Notes: a model not told the origin generated them from the letters alone. DNA of 64,000 nt from Rufibacter hautae (GCF_008271695.1 NZ_VKKY01000001.1:2164589-2228588), one strand, 5' to 3'; counted from the stretch's first letter, positions 26,927 to 36,045 are shown. Numbers and translations are program-made.

Positions 26927-27931
26927 ATGCAGCAGCACCTGTCCATTTTTGATCCGTTTGAGGGAATGCGTTTCGGGAACCACATCTGTTTTCTGTGCGG
27001 CACCCACGTGACCGCGGAGGAGCAGACGCCCGTCTTCCCGGCCTGGCTCATGAAGGAGTATGCTTTTGCCCACGAGCCGCTCCGGCTGCTGGACCAAAGT
27101 GTGGTCACCTACCAGGACCTGAAAATCCCCTGCTGCCATAACTGCCAAACCAACCACCTGCAGCCGCTGGAAGACAAGGTGCAGCAAGCGCTCTCCCAAG
27201 GCATAGCCGGTATGCGGGCCCTGGACGAGAAACTGCTCTACCAATGGATGGGCAAGATGTTCTACGGCACGCTCATTACGGAGCTCATCAAAGAGCAGAA
27301 CCCGCTGGTGCAGCCAGAGCACGCCGTGAGCGAGCAGCCCAAAATGCTCATGAAGTTCCAGGCGTTCTTCAGGGTGCTGCAATCCCTGCGGGTGCCCATG
27401 GAGTTCCCCGATTTTATTCCCGGGTCTTTGTTTGTCTTAGACGTGGATGCCGCTTCTGAGCCTACCCGGTTTGAGTTCCGCGATGAGCTGTCTACCATGA
27501 TGTTCAGCCTGCGGCTGGATAACATGCTCATCGTGGCCTGCCTTCTGGACAACGCCATGATCAAAGACGCCATGAAACGCGTGTGGCAGGAGATTGAGCC
27601 GCGGCAACTGCAACCCATCCAGGCTGCCGAATTCAGTGCCCGTGTTTTCTATGCCGGGTATCTGCTCAACGTGATCCCAGATTACCTGCTCAGGCCCGTA
27701 AAACTCCAGGACGATCACCTGGTTATGGACACGCTCATTGACGATGTCACCAACGTGATCTTCAACCCGTGGCAGAACAGTTCCTACGCCAAATTGCTGG
27801 CCACCATGTGGACCCGGTGGGGCATCACCCAAGCCGATATCCTGCGTGACCCCCAAGAGCCCATGAGCATGCTCTTCAGCCCGGAGGGCGAGTTTATCCA
27901 GTTCCCGCAGATACCGGGGCAGGAGAAGTAA
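26927..27931 (+). CDS. Hypothetical protein with N-terminal CxxC...CxxC zinc-binding (HNH-like) segment
   Basis: A 334-aa soluble protein. Near the N-terminus are ICFLCG (Cys21, Cys24) and CCHNCQTNH (about 69-77), a spacing typical of treble-clef/HNH-type zinc sites; the following His may continue an HNH core. The remaining 250 residues are mostly helical without a recognised domain. It may be a nucleic-acid-binding protein or a degenerate HNH endonuclease. Monocistronic; a TATCTTTG box lies 27 nt upstream. Confidence 0.78.
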   Translation: MQQHLSIFDPFEGMRFGNHICFLCGTHVTAEEQTPVFPAWLMKEYAFAHEPLRLLDQSVVTYQDLKIPCCHNCQTNHLQPLEDKVQQALSQGIAGMRALDEKLLYQWMGKMFYGTLITELIKEQNPLVQPEHAVSEQPKMLMKFQAFFRVLQSLRVPMEFPDFIPGSLFVLDVDAASEPTRFEFRDELSTMMFSLRLDNMLIVACLLDNAMIKDAMKRVWQEIEPRQLQPIQAAEFSARVFYAGYLLNVIPDYLLRPVKLQDDHLVMDTLIDDVTNVIFNPWQNSSYAKLLATMWTRWGITQADILRDPQEPMSMLFSPEGEFIQFPQIPGQEK

Positions 27932-27964
27932 AAGCCGCTCAACCAAGGATTCGTTAAATCTCCA

Positions 27965-28018
27965 AAGGCTGCCGTTTCGGGCCTGTTTTAGCTAAAACAG
28001 GCCCGAAACGGCAGCCTT
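27965..28018. repeat. 54-bp perfect palindrome containing 38-bp repeat copy 12
   Basis: All 54 bases are self-complementary. The centre 27973-28010 is the best copy of the repeat family (CGTTTCGGGCCTGTTTT left, AAAACAGGCCCGAAACG right); the outer 8 bp (AAGGCTGC / GCAGCCTT) extend the symmetry. It starts 33 nt past a stop codon and is followed by CTTTTA, so it may also terminate transcription. Confidence 0.9.
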
Positions 28019-28154
28019 CTTTTATGGTGGAAATGCTTGCTAACAAGCTGCAGGGCGTCCACTTCTGCCGGCAGATGGAGGACCTGCCCAGGTTTGGGTA
28101 AAAGAAAATTCATATCCCTTGTTACTTCCAAAAACGGAAATAGGCTAACCAGGT

Positions 28155-28186
28155 GCGGTGCAGTGACCTGCGTTCGGCTGCACCGC
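28155..28186 (+). other. Small GC-rich hairpin in spacer
   Basis: GCGGTGCAG and CTGCACCGC (9-bp arms, 14-nt loop) followed by CGTTTT. It could be a weak terminator or the end of a small RNA; nothing else in 28019-28308 is recognisable. Confidence 0.35.
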
Positions 28187-28308
28187 CGTTTTCACCCGTT
28201 TGGTACTCTCCATGCTATAGTTTGTGCCTGGCTAAGGATAAACCTCTGTAAAAAAGCTTCGTACGCAAGTAAACGGTATTGCCGTATTGATCTAAACAAA
28301 ATAAAACT

Positions 28309-28500
28309 ATGGCTGAAATAAACATTGAACCCAAGAAACGATCCAGCTGGGCCTGGATCATAGTGCTGCTCATTCTGCTGGTGGTAGGCTATCTTTTATA
28401 CAAATACTTCTTTGAGGCGCAGGGAGGGAACCCCGAGACCACAGGCGCCCCTACCTCTGGCATGATCATGTCCTTGGTCCCTGGTTTTGTGTCTATTTAA
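28309..28500 (+). CDS. Small single-pass membrane protein
   Basis: 63 aa: charged N-terminus, one transmembrane helix (WAWIIVLLILLVVGYLLYKYF, about 15-34) and a short disordered tail. Family unknown. It is 27 nt upstream of the PRC/SHOCT gene and probably co-transcribed. Confidence 0.75.
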   Translation: MAEINIEPKKRSSWAWIIVLLILLVVGYLLYKYFFEAQGGNPETTGAPTSGMIMSLVPGFVSI

Positions 28501-28527
28501 CTAAAGAACCCTAAAAACAAGAAACCA

Positions 28528-29352
28528 ATGGCAAACCATGCAAATGATGGGCTGGCACGACTGGCTCCCCTACACGACTTAAAAGATTTCAAAGTAGCCA
28601 ACCATAACCTGGACGTTAGAGGCTGGGAGGTAATTGGCTCAGACGGCAAACGCATAGGCAAGGTAGATGACCTCATTGTAGACCGCGAGCTCATGAAAGT
28701 GCGCTACCTTGACATAGACGTAGACAAAGACCATGTGCTCGTAGATACAGATCCACGGCATATCCTTATCCCTATTGGGGCGGCGCAGTTAGACGATGAC
28801 GGTGATCAGGTGTTCATTAGCCTGGACAGGAACTCGCTGTCCCGTTTCCCTTTTTACCGGGGCGGAGCCGTAGATTCAGAGTATGAGTACCGGGTGATGC
28901 ACGCGGTAACCAGCCCTAACGACACCTACGCGCAGCAGACCACAACTCAGAATTCTCCCAACGCAGAATTCTATGGCCGCGACCAGTTCAACGAGGATCG
29001 GTTCTATGGAAACCGGCACCAACGGTCCCAAGCTATGCCGCAGGACCAAAGCCATCTCCATACCTCCACCTCTAATTTCAACACAAACCCCAACTTCAAC
29101 ACCGGCCCGAGCTCGTACTCTGATGCAAACTTAGGCTCTGGTACGCACGCTACCTCTGGTATGGGGTCAGGAACTGGCATGCATTCCAACTCGGGGTTGG
29201 GGGCTACGGGCTCAAGCTCTAACTCTAACATGGATAGCAACCCTATCCAGAATGACATTGCCACTATTGAAAGGCTACGCGCCATGCTAGAGCAGGGAAC
29301 CATCACCCAGGAGGAATTCACTGCCCTAAAGCGGAAAGCGATTGGGTTGTAA
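28528..29352 (+). CDS. PRC-barrel and SHOCT domain protein
   Basis: 274 aa. A PRC-barrel (about 25-110: VRGWEVIGSDGKRIGKVDDLIVD, RYLDIDV, ILIPIG) as in photosynthetic reaction centre H subunits and other stress-related proteins; a long disordered Ser/Gly/Asn/His-rich linker (about 125-240); and a C-terminal SHOCT motif (IERLRAMLEQGTITQEEF), a short helical pair common at protein ends. No signal peptide. Known relatives are linked to stress survival; no defined biochemical role. Confidence 0.88.
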   Translation: MANHANDGLARLAPLHDLKDFKVANHNLDVRGWEVIGSDGKRIGKVDDLIVDRELMKVRYLDIDVDKDHVLVDTDPRHILIPIGAAQLDDDGDQVFISLDRNSLSRFPFYRGGAVDSEYEYRVMHAVTSPNDTYAQQTTTQNSPNAEFYGRDQFNEDRFYGNRHQRSQAMPQDQSHLHTSTSNFNTNPNFNTGPSSYSDANLGSGTHATSGMGSGTGMHSNSGLGATGSSSNSNMDSNPIQNDIATIERLRAMLEQGTITQEEFTALKRKAIGL

Positions 29353-29359
29353 TGGAAAC

Positions 29360-29397
29360 TGTTTCGGGGCTGCTTTTCCATAATCAGCTCCTAAATG
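29360..29397. repeat. 38-bp palindromic repeat, copy 13
   Basis: TGTTTCGGGGCTGCTTTTCC left, CAGCTCCTAAATG right. It lies 7 nt past the stop codon of the PRC/SHOCT gene, followed by a terminator. Confidence 0.68.
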
Positions 29398-29425
29398 GGA
29401 TTTTACAATTCAGTTAGACCAAATA

Positions 29426-29467
29426 CAAATAGAGAGGGCACGCTTTACGGCGTGCCCTCTCTATTTG
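29426..29467. terminator. Bidirectional intrinsic terminator
   Basis: 17-bp arms with AGAGAGGGCACG / CGTGCCCTCTCT and an 8-nt loop, between the convergent PRC/SHOCT and MBL hydrolase genes. Confidence 0.92.
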
Positions 29468-29485
29468 TTAACCCTTTGGTTTCCT

Positions 29486-30586
29486 TTACGGGTAATTGTT
29501 GGTGATGTGATCGTCTTGGTCATGGGTGAAGGAAGCGTGTTCCTGCACGTGCGGCTCAGAAGAAGACCTGTTGTTAGGATTGCTGGCATAGCCCGGCCAG
29601 GTTCTTTTAACCCTGGAATAAGTCCGGTTTTCTTTCCGGCGCTTGGTGAGCGCGTACGTGGCCAGACCCGCCAGGGCTACCAGGCCAGCAGTCGCCAGGA
29701 CCTTGGGCACGGTGTTGTTCACGTTAGGCGGAAGCTGCACTACCCCGTTGCGGTTGGTGATGGCCGGTTCTGGTACGTAGCGTCCTTTAGAGGGAATCGC
29801 CAACTGGTCAAATAACCGGGACAATTCATCCAAACCTTGTTTCAACTCCTGGCCCTGCATAGGCAAGCCGTGGCCGGTGGCCGCAATCTCCGGCCGCAGG
29901 TCATGGAGTTTCCTTACCGAGGTACGGGCCGAAACCCAGTCTGGCGTGAAATACGCCGGAGGTCCGCAGACTTCCTGTTTCTGGGTAAGCACCGCCAACG
30001 CAGATTCTGGCTTCCTGGTCACAAAAGCATCACCTGCAATAAGCAGCCGGTCACGCTCCCTGAAGAAGGAAACGTGCCCCGGTGAATGGCCCGGCGTCTC
30101 CAGCCACTTCCACTCCGGCAGAAACGGCACCGATCCGTCTGAAGGGAGCAGTTCCAGCCGTCCTCTGAACGTGATGGGCTTTTTAGGGTACATGAAAGAC
30201 AAGTACGCCATGCCGCCGCCGCCCACGCTGGAATCTGGCGGAGGGTAGCTGGACAAACCGGTAAGGTAAGGCAGCTCCAGCGGATGCGCGTACACGGGCA
30301 CCTGCCAGATATCGGCTAGGGTTTGCAGGGCGCCTACGTGGTCAAAGTGGCCGTGCGTGAGCAGAATGGCTTTGGGCGGATTGCCTTTGCCAAACTTGTC
30401 CTCGGCGGCTTTTCTGATCCTATCGGCAGAGCCGTATAAACCGGCGTCTATCAATACCCAGGATTTGTCTGGGTTCTCAATGTAGTACAGGTTCACAAAC
30501 ACAATCTCCATGCCCATGACACCTGGTGCCACGTGAAAAGTGGAGTGCTGCTTCTGCCGAAGCACGTTGGTTAACTGATCTTGCAT
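29486..30586 (-). CDS. Metallo-beta-lactamase fold hydrolase with C-terminal membrane anchor
   Basis: 366 aa. The MBL motif THGHFDH (about 77-83), then HPLE, TPGHSPGH and GDAF supply the usual di-metal ligands. After the catalytic domain (about 1-270) comes a non-typical tail with one hydrophobic helix (VLATAGLVALAGLATYAL) and a basic, disordered C-terminus. The substrate cannot be predicted; relatives include lactonases and glyoxalase-II-like enzymes. Followed on the same strand by the terminator at 29426-29467. Confidence 0.9.
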   Translation of the reverse strand: MQDQLTNVLRQKQHSTFHVAPGVMGMEIVFVNLYYIENPDKSWVLIDAGLYGSADRIRKAAEDKFGKGNPPKAILLTHGHFDHVGALQTLADIWQVPVYAHPLELPYLTGLSSYPPPDSSVGGGGMAYLSFMYPKKPITFRGRLELLPSDGSVPFLPEWKWLETPGHSPGHVSFFRERDRLLIAGDAFVTRKPESALAVLTQKQEVCGPPAYFTPDWVSARTSVRKLHDLRPEIAATGHGLPMQGQELKQGLDELSRLFDQLAIPSKGRYVPEPAITNRNGVVQLPPNVNNTVPKVLATAGLVALAGLATYALTKRRKENRTYSRVKRTWPGYASNPNNRSSSEPHVQEHASFTHDQDDHITNNYP

Positions 30587-30608
30587 ATATCTTTCTGGCT
30601 CAGGGAGA

Positions 30609-30854
30609 TTAGCTGTCTAAACGGCCAAATACGCTCATTTCATCACCGGTGTCATGGCGAGAGTTTTCATCTGAGTCTGACGATTTGCCGCCCTGGCCAC
30701 CCTGGCTGTTGCCTGGTTGCTGACCGCCCTGCTGGAAGCTGGCATTGCCTTTGGCCTCGGCACCCGGTTCCTCGGAGGTGTTTTTCAGATCATCCTGAGA
30801 TTCTTTTCCGTTCGGCAGTTTTTCCTTTTCGTTAAACTTATTGTCGTTTTCCAT
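30609..30854 (-). CDS. Small disordered Gly/Gln/Glu-rich protein
   Basis: An 81-aa hydrophilic protein (MENDNKFNEKEKLPNG start, Gly/Gln-rich middle QQGGQQPGNSQGGQGG). No fold expected and no known domain. ATG 30854 is preferred because the upstream frame reads as non-coding. It lies 22 nt upstream of the MBL gene on the same strand. Confidence 0.65.
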   Translation of the reverse strand: MENDNKFNEKEKLPNGKESQDDLKNTSEEPGAEAKGNASFQQGGQQPGNSQGGQGGKSSDSDENSRHDTGDEMSVFGRLDS

Positions 30855-31113
30855 GGTGCAGTATAATTTATGTTTTAAAAACAAGTAAAAACCGGCAGAA
30901 CCGGCATGTGATTGTACGAGCAGATAGAAAAGAGGGTGTCTTCTGGCCGATAAATTCTGACGGGCAGAGTTGCAAAAGTCAGAATCCGTGCGTAAACTAG
31001 TCATACCATTGTACCGAGATGCACGTGATCTGGACGGAGGAGTTTAAGTGAACAGCAAAGAAGAGAGTCATGTGCCGCCGGAATTTTTCTCACCTGTTTA
31101 TAGTTAATAAGAC

Positions 31114-31374
31114 ATGGTAAATTTGATCTATCCACCTAGCTATATGGCGGTCTACGCCAAGTGCATTGATGCCACCCTCCCTAGCTTTGAGCCCGAGGAA
31201 TGGGTAAAGGAGGGGCATGTTTATGTTGTGAAACACTTTACAGAACCTTTGAACCAGGAAGAAGGAATGGCGGTGACCATTATTGACGAGGCCGGCGAAG
31301 AGATTCACCCATCGCCCTCGCACTGGAGTTTCTCCTCAAACCGTTTTGAGCTGTTCTCCATTTTCCTGAACTAA
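31114..31374 (+). CDS. Small conserved hypothetical protein
   Basis: An 86-aa soluble protein with a compact alternating beta pattern (GHVYVVKHFTEPLN, MAVTIIDEAGEEI, FSSNRFELFSIF). Family unknown to me; size and strand pattern suggest a small SH3-like barrel, which is inference only. Confidence 0.7.
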   Translation: MVNLIYPPSYMAVYAKCIDATLPSFEPEEWVKEGHVYVVKHFTEPLNQEEGMAVTIIDEAGEEIHPSPSHWSFSSNRFELFSIFLN

Positions 31375-31375
31375 G

Positions 31376-31413
31376 CGTTTAACAGCTCTTTTCCTGAAAA
31401 GAGCCCTAAAACA
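31376..31413. repeat. 38-bp palindromic repeat, copy 14
   Basis: CGTTTAACAGCTCTTTT left, AAAAGAGCCCTAAAACA right. It starts 1 nt past a stop codon, and its last bases are shared with the terminator that follows. Confidence 0.78.
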
Positions 31414-31448
31414 GAGAAGGCTGACCCGCGGGTCAGCCTTCTCTGTTT
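31409..31448. terminator. Perfect-palindrome terminator between convergent genes
   Basis: 40-bp perfect palindrome (AAACAGAGAAGGCTGACCCG and complement) ending in TTT. It serves the plus-strand gene ending at 31374 and the minus-strand gene ending at 31503. Confidence 0.92.
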
Positions 31449-31502
31449 ATAAGGGGAATATGGTTTGCACGCATTCCGTTTTAGAGAGATGCTGGGTTCA
31501 GC

Positions 31503-34500
31503 CTAGAACTGGAAACCCGCTCTTAGCAGGAACTGGCTCTGCTCTGGCGTGGAAGCAAACCCTGCGGAGATGACAATCTGGTTAAGGGGCGAGATCCACA
31601 ATGCGCCGCCGTAGCTTCTATGCCACTTGTCTGAGTCTTCGTTCTTCATCCATACGCGCCCAATGTCATGGAAGCCTAGGATTCCCAACGAGGCTGGGAA
31701 GAGATAGGTGGTGAAGCTGAACAGACGCAGGCGGGCCTCGGTGTTGTTGTAGAAGCTGCTTTGCCCACTGAAACGGTTGCGCCGGTAGCCCCGCAGCATG
31801 GTAGGACCGTCCAGGTACTGCGCCTGGAAGAACTCAAAACCATCACCGAAGGTGTGACCGCCGCCAAAGCGAGTAGCCAACGTGAGTTTCAAAGGAATGC
31901 GCACGGTTTGGTAAAGCGCGAATTGGGAGTGTACCCGCGCCACGTCTGAGGCACTCTGGTTCACGCCTTTCAGCAGGTCACCGGCTACCTGCCAGAACAC
32001 ACCTTTGGCCGGCAAGGCCGGATGGTCGCGGGAGTCCAGGGTGTACTCTACTCGTGCACCGGCGTACGCTTTGGGCTCATAATATCCTTCAAACTGGTCT
32101 GATCCTTCCAATTGCTCTGGCAGAAACCGGCCGGTGGTGCGGTCTACGTTCACGTTCTGGTACACTGGCCCCGCAAACACGCTCTCGTACTCCCCAATTT
32201 TGCCGCCAAACAAGGCGTTCGCATAAAGCTGCGAGGACTGGAACCGGTAATAGTCTATGTCAATGTCTGGGTTGAAGTCGGTTTCGTTACCCAACCCGAA
32301 GAAGTTCTCGGCGTAGCCGGGGCTTTTGAAGTTCACGTTCAGCTTCACGTCCATGCCTAACCGCAACCTAGGGAAATGCGCGGCATAGTCCACCAAGAAG
32401 GATTGGGTGTTGAAGGCATACGTGCCCACCAGGCGCTGCATCATGCCGTAGGGCTGCTTCTGGAACCCCTGGGTTTTGAGCAACACGCCGGCACCCAGCA
32501 AGAGACCATCATCGCGGTTAGCTTCAATAGACAACAGAGGCCCCAGGTAATTGTAGTTGAAACTTTTGCGGTCATACACGGGTGTTTTGCGCAGGTAGGT
32601 GAGGTTGCGGGCCTCAGAACCTAACTGCAGCTGTGCGCCATTGGGCTGGTCATAGACGTACGTGAGCCGGCGCAGACCTGCCACGCTGGAACTGTCCGTG
32701 ATTCTGTCCTGGCCATCGCCGCCAATTATCCGTAACCTGATGCCGTCTGAAGCTTTGCCCTGCACGTTGAATTCATCTGCCCCTCCCAGGCCATACAGCC
32801 TGATCTCGCGGGTTTCCCCTGGCTGGAAGAGCCGACGGTAGAGTTGGTCTTTGGCTGAGTTGCCCCCTTTTTTGTAAATGGTCACCAAAGTGGCGCCACC
32901 AGCCTCGCGCTGTACCTCAAAACGCTCGTCCAGGTCGGTGCCAATGACGTCTACTTTCTGGGCCAGGAACTCATAATAGTCCTCGGCGTCGCGTTTTATG
33001 TAGGCGCGGCGTGCTTTTAAGGTGTTGGCGAGCCTGGCCCCGGATACCTTCTGGATCTCTGGGGGTAATTGGCGCACGGCTTCCTCAATGGCTTCATCAG
33101 TGAGGCTAGCACGGACAGAATCGGCCATGGCCACCCAGTCAGCACGCTCCAGGCCGGTGAGGAAGTAGCGGTCAAAGTAGCGGTTGTTGAAGTTGAAGCC
33201 TTTGATGTCGCGCAGGCTCTCATCAAATCCCTGCACCTTGGGCAGAATCCAGCGCCGGCTGGCAATGTTGGGAATCACCCCCTGGTTCACGAAGAAAGCC
33301 TGGTCGCGGTCGCGCGGGATGGGTTTGTAGATCTTGCCTTTGCCTTCTTTCTCAAACTCGGCCCAGCGCCACTGGTCATCGTGGCGGTCCCAGTCTGCCA
33401 TAAAGAAATCCAGGAGGCGCGCGCGTAGCAGGCTTCTCTGGTCTACTTCGTCGTTCTGGTCTTCCAAGGTATTCTCCAGGACTTTGTCGGTGCCCACCAC
33501 GTTTTTGGCGTTCCCGAAGCTGGCCATGTCAGACATGTCCTCATCGGGGCGCTCCTCAAACAAACCGATGGTATTGGCGAACCCTTTGAGGTACCGGCCA
33601 AATCTTGGGTCATCCGGAATCACAAAATATTGCGGGTTGGTATGGTACACGCCCACGGCATCGGCGAGCTTAGGCGCCACCAAGGAGCCGTACGGGTGCG
33701 AGGCCGAGATCTGATCTTTCACCACATCGGCGGCCAAGGTCTGGCGCAAAATACGGGGCAGGGCCGCATCGGGGTACTTCTCCACCGAGCGCAACACGTA
33801 CTGGCGGCCAGTGCTGTCTTCCAGCCGCAGAGAGACCGTCTGGAAACCGCCACCGCGCTGTACTACCTTAAGACCACCGTTTTGGGTGCCTATATCAAAA
33901 ACCGGCAACGAAACGGGTGTTTCCCATTCAGGTCGATAGTTCTGGCCCAGGAGCCACTCTCTGATACCGCTGGCCTTGTACACCTGGCTGGCGGGCAGCG
34001 TAGCTTTTTTTCCAGCAAAGCTGATGTTCATTTTCTTTGTTTGCTCTTCCAGTTGTTTCTGGGTAGGCTTGCGGGAGAGAAGCTGGCGGTGGGCCACTTG
34101 TCCCTGGGCGCTTTGCGCGTCTGGGGCAGTCCAGATCTCTAGCCAAGTTTCGCCGTTGGGGAAGTATATCAGCTTCACCAGCCCTGCCGAGGACTGTTGG
34201 AAAGCCGGTGTGCCGTGGAGTTGGTTCAGCTTTTTCATGCCTGTACCGGCGCCCACGTAATGGATGCTGTCCTGGAAAGCGTGGTTTAAGGCGGCGGAGT
34301 TGCCCTCGGCGTGTACCAGGCCTTTGTGCTGGCTGTACATCTGGGCAAGTTGGCGGTGCATGAGGCGGTACTCCAGGCTCTTGATCTCCGGCGAAATGCT
34401 CATGGCCACCAACAGGTTCTTGTCTTCGTTGCTGCGCAGCACGTCATCCAGGGCAGCCAGCGTGGCGGTGCCGCCCGTGGTGGGGCAACCGCGCTGCTCC

Positions 34501-35054
34501 TTGTCATCGTCCATGCGGCGGTTGGGCAGCAGCCACTGGGTGTCCAGCAGGAGCAGGTGCACATCGTTGGTGAGGGCAATGTCGGTGGGGCCGGGGCAAT
34601 AGTTCTCCGGCTGAATAAGCTGCTCGTTTTTCAGGTACTGGGAGATGAATCTTTCCTGGTTCCGGATCTCGGGCACCAGACGGCCTTTGGCATCGTGCTC
34701 GCCCGGCATAAGAATGATCTTGCCTTCGTAGCCCTGCAGGTAGTTGAGTTGGGTTTGAAGTTGCGTTTCCAGGTCTTTGCGGTTGGCCGCCGATACCCCA
34801 GGCAAGCTGGCCGGCTGAAACGGATTGCCTAGAAATACCACGGTGCTGTTCTTGCCCGCGCTTGTCAGTTGGTTCTGCAGCAACGGCAATGGCGCAGTGG
34901 AGCTTTGGCCCGGCGACGAGCGGCCCACCAGCAGTACCATGTACGAGGGGGAAGCGGTGGGCAGAGCCGGTAGTTGAGCGAGGGCCATAGCCGGACCCAT
35001 TAGCCAGGCGCAAATCTGAAGTAGGATTACCCTAAAGGGTAAAAGTTCTCTCAT
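31503..35054 (-). CDS. Exported phosphoesterase-like / uncharacterised DWDRH domain / BamA-type barrel fusion protein
   Basis: A 1183-aa outer-membrane protein from ATG 35054 (MRELLPFR; ATG 35060 also possible; the longer frame to 35162 runs through a repeat copy). After the signal peptide (ends ALAQ) come: a calcineurin-like phosphoesterase-related region with weak motifs (LMPGEHD where GNHD is expected; about 25-300); a middle domain of about 450 residues with DWDRHDDQW (Asp554) and IPRDRDQAF (Asp582/Asp584); and a C-terminal Omp85/BamA-like surface-antigen barrel ending in Phe. The middle domain is shared with the separate protein at 37665-39281. Whole-gene function is unknown; the DWDRH...DRD pattern invites comparison with atypical kinases. 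Confidence 0.85.
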   Translation of the reverse strand: MRELLPFRVILLQICAWLMGPAMALAQLPALPTASPSYMVLLVGRSSPGQSSTAPLPLLQNQLTSAGKNSTVVFLGNPFQPASLPGVSAANRKDLETQLQTQLNYLQGYEGKIILMPGEHDAKGRLVPEIRNQERFISQYLKNEQLIQPENYCPGPTDIALTNDVHLLLLDTQWLLPNRRMDDDKEQRGCPTTGGTATLAALDDVLRSNEDKNLLVAMSISPEIKSLEYRLMHRQLAQMYSQHKGLVHAEGNSAALNHAFQDSIHYVGAGTGMKKLNQLHGTPAFQQSSAGLVKLIYFPNGETWLEIWTAPDAQSAQGQVAHRQLLSRKPTQKQLEEQTKKMNISFAGKKATLPASQVYKASGIREWLLGQNYRPEWETPVSLPVFDIGTQNGGLKVVQRGGGFQTVSLRLEDSTGRQYVLRSVEKYPDAALPRILRQTLAADVVKDQISASHPYGSLVAPKLADAVGVYHTNPQYFVIPDDPRFGRYLKGFANTIGLFEERPDEDMSDMASFGNAKNVVGTDKVLENTLEDQNDEVDQRSLLRARLLDFFMADWDRHDDQWRWAEFEKEGKGKIYKPIPRDRDQAFFVNQGVIPNIASRRWILPKVQGFDESLRDIKGFNFNNRYFDRYFLTGLERADWVAMADSVRASLTDEAIEEAVRQLPPEIQKVSGARLANTLKARRAYIKRDAEDYYEFLAQKVDVIGTDLDERFEVQREAGGATLVTIYKKGGNSAKDQLYRRLFQPGETREIRLYGLGGADEFNVQGKASDGIRLRIIGGDGQDRITDSSSVAGLRRLTYVYDQPNGAQLQLGSEARNLTYLRKTPVYDRKSFNYNYLGPLLSIEANRDDGLLLGAGVLLKTQGFQKQPYGMMQRLVGTYAFNTQSFLVDYAAHFPRLRLGMDVKLNVNFKSPGYAENFFGLGNETDFNPDIDIDYYRFQSSQLYANALFGGKIGEYESVFAGPVYQNVNVDRTTGRFLPEQLEGSDQFEGYYEPKAYAGARVEYTLDSRDHPALPAKGVFWQVAGDLLKGVNQSASDVARVHSQFALYQTVRIPLKLTLATRFGGGHTFGDGFEFFQAQYLDGPTMLRGYRRNRFSGQSSFYNNTEARLRLFSFTTYLFPASLGILGFHDIGRVWMKNEDSDKWHRSYGGALWISPLNQIVISAGFASTPEQSQFLLRAGFQF

Positions 35055-35084
35055 GGTCATGATGTTAGATGCTGGCAGCTTCTC

Positions 35085-35122
35085 TGTTTTAGGCCTCTTT
35101 TTCAGGAACCAGGGTGAAAACA
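35085..35122. repeat. 38-bp palindromic repeat, copy 15
   Basis: TGTTTTAGGCCTCTTTTTC left, AGGGTGAAAACA right. Lies in the 5' leader of the minus-strand fusion protein gene, about 30 nt before its ATG. Confidence 0.7.
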
Positions 35123-35315
35123 GGAAGAAGCTCTTAGGTATAAGTTGGGGATAACCAGCCACGTTTGCCGCTGTTTACGCAGTTTAGGGCGGTTTAGGTT
35201 AAGGCAATTGTGGTGTAGGTACGTAAAGTGAGTACCTAAAAAAGGAAATAAAGAAAAATCACGGGGATGGAATATGTAGCCGCCTTTGCTTGTTCTTTCT
35301 TTAGAGAATCAATTT

Positions 35316-35867
35316 ATGCCCGCATTAGAGAAAGACTTACGCCAGGCCGTTCTTGGCCTGCCCGCCGCCCGCAAAGACAAGTTGCTTCTTCAGTTGCTTT
35401 CTTCCCAGCCCGTGCTGCAAGACCAGCTCAAATTTGAGTTGCTGGAAGGCGAGGAGGGATTGGAACTGCGGCGCGAGGCACTGGCGGCCCAGATACAAAC
35501 CGTAGCCCAAGGCTTCTACTATAACGCCACAGACCTGCTGATTTGCCTCCGGACGTTGTGCCCGCCCCTGAGCTACCATGCCAAAATCACCAACGATGTG
35601 TACGGGGAGATCAACCTGCTCCTGCAGCTGCTGCAGGAAGTATTAACCCACCAAAAAGAGATGCTGCAGGTGCTTACCGGAGGAACGGAGGCGCTGGGCC
35701 TTTTCCTGGCCAAACGCGCCGAGGAGATGCTGCAGAAACTGAACAAGCTCCATGAAGACCTGCACGTAGAATTTGCCGATGCCGTCAATGAAGTGCTGCC
35801 CAAACTACATGCCTCCGCCGCTGGTTACGCCGCCAGAAAACAAGGTGTACCGGTGCAATGGAAGTAG
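35316..35867 (+). CDS. Conserved hypothetical helical protein
   Basis: 183 aa from ATG 35316. Almost wholly helical with heptad-like stretches (LQLLQEVLTHQKEMLQVL; AKRAEEMLQKLNKLHEDLHVEF). No signal peptide or membrane helix. I do not recognise the family. The upstream in-frame start at 35286 adds residues that do not look like coding sequence. Confidence 0.75.
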   Translation: MPALEKDLRQAVLGLPAARKDKLLLQLLSSQPVLQDQLKFELLEGEEGLELRREALAAQIQTVAQGFYYNATDLLICLRTLCPPLSYHAKITNDVYGEINLLLQLLQEVLTHQKEMLQVLTGGTEALGLFLAKRAEEMLQKLNKLHEDLHVEFADAVNEVLPKLHASAAGYAARKQGVPVQWK

Positions 35868-36045
35868 CTAATAGCGGATGTCGTAGTAGGCTTTACTTCC
35901 AGAGTAAAAAGACAAAAACTTTAAGGATGGTTTAGCCTGGATATAGGAGGAAATAGCCTTGCATACTAAATGCATTTCATGGTGCTGCGAGACTTTTCGC
36001 CTGACCTAATAGAAGTTGCATGCATGAGGGACTTAAAACCACAAT

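Noticed and set aside
35055..35162. Longer N-terminus for the barrel fusion protein
   Set aside because: The extra codons run through a repeat copy and precede the signal peptide; ATG 35054 fits better.
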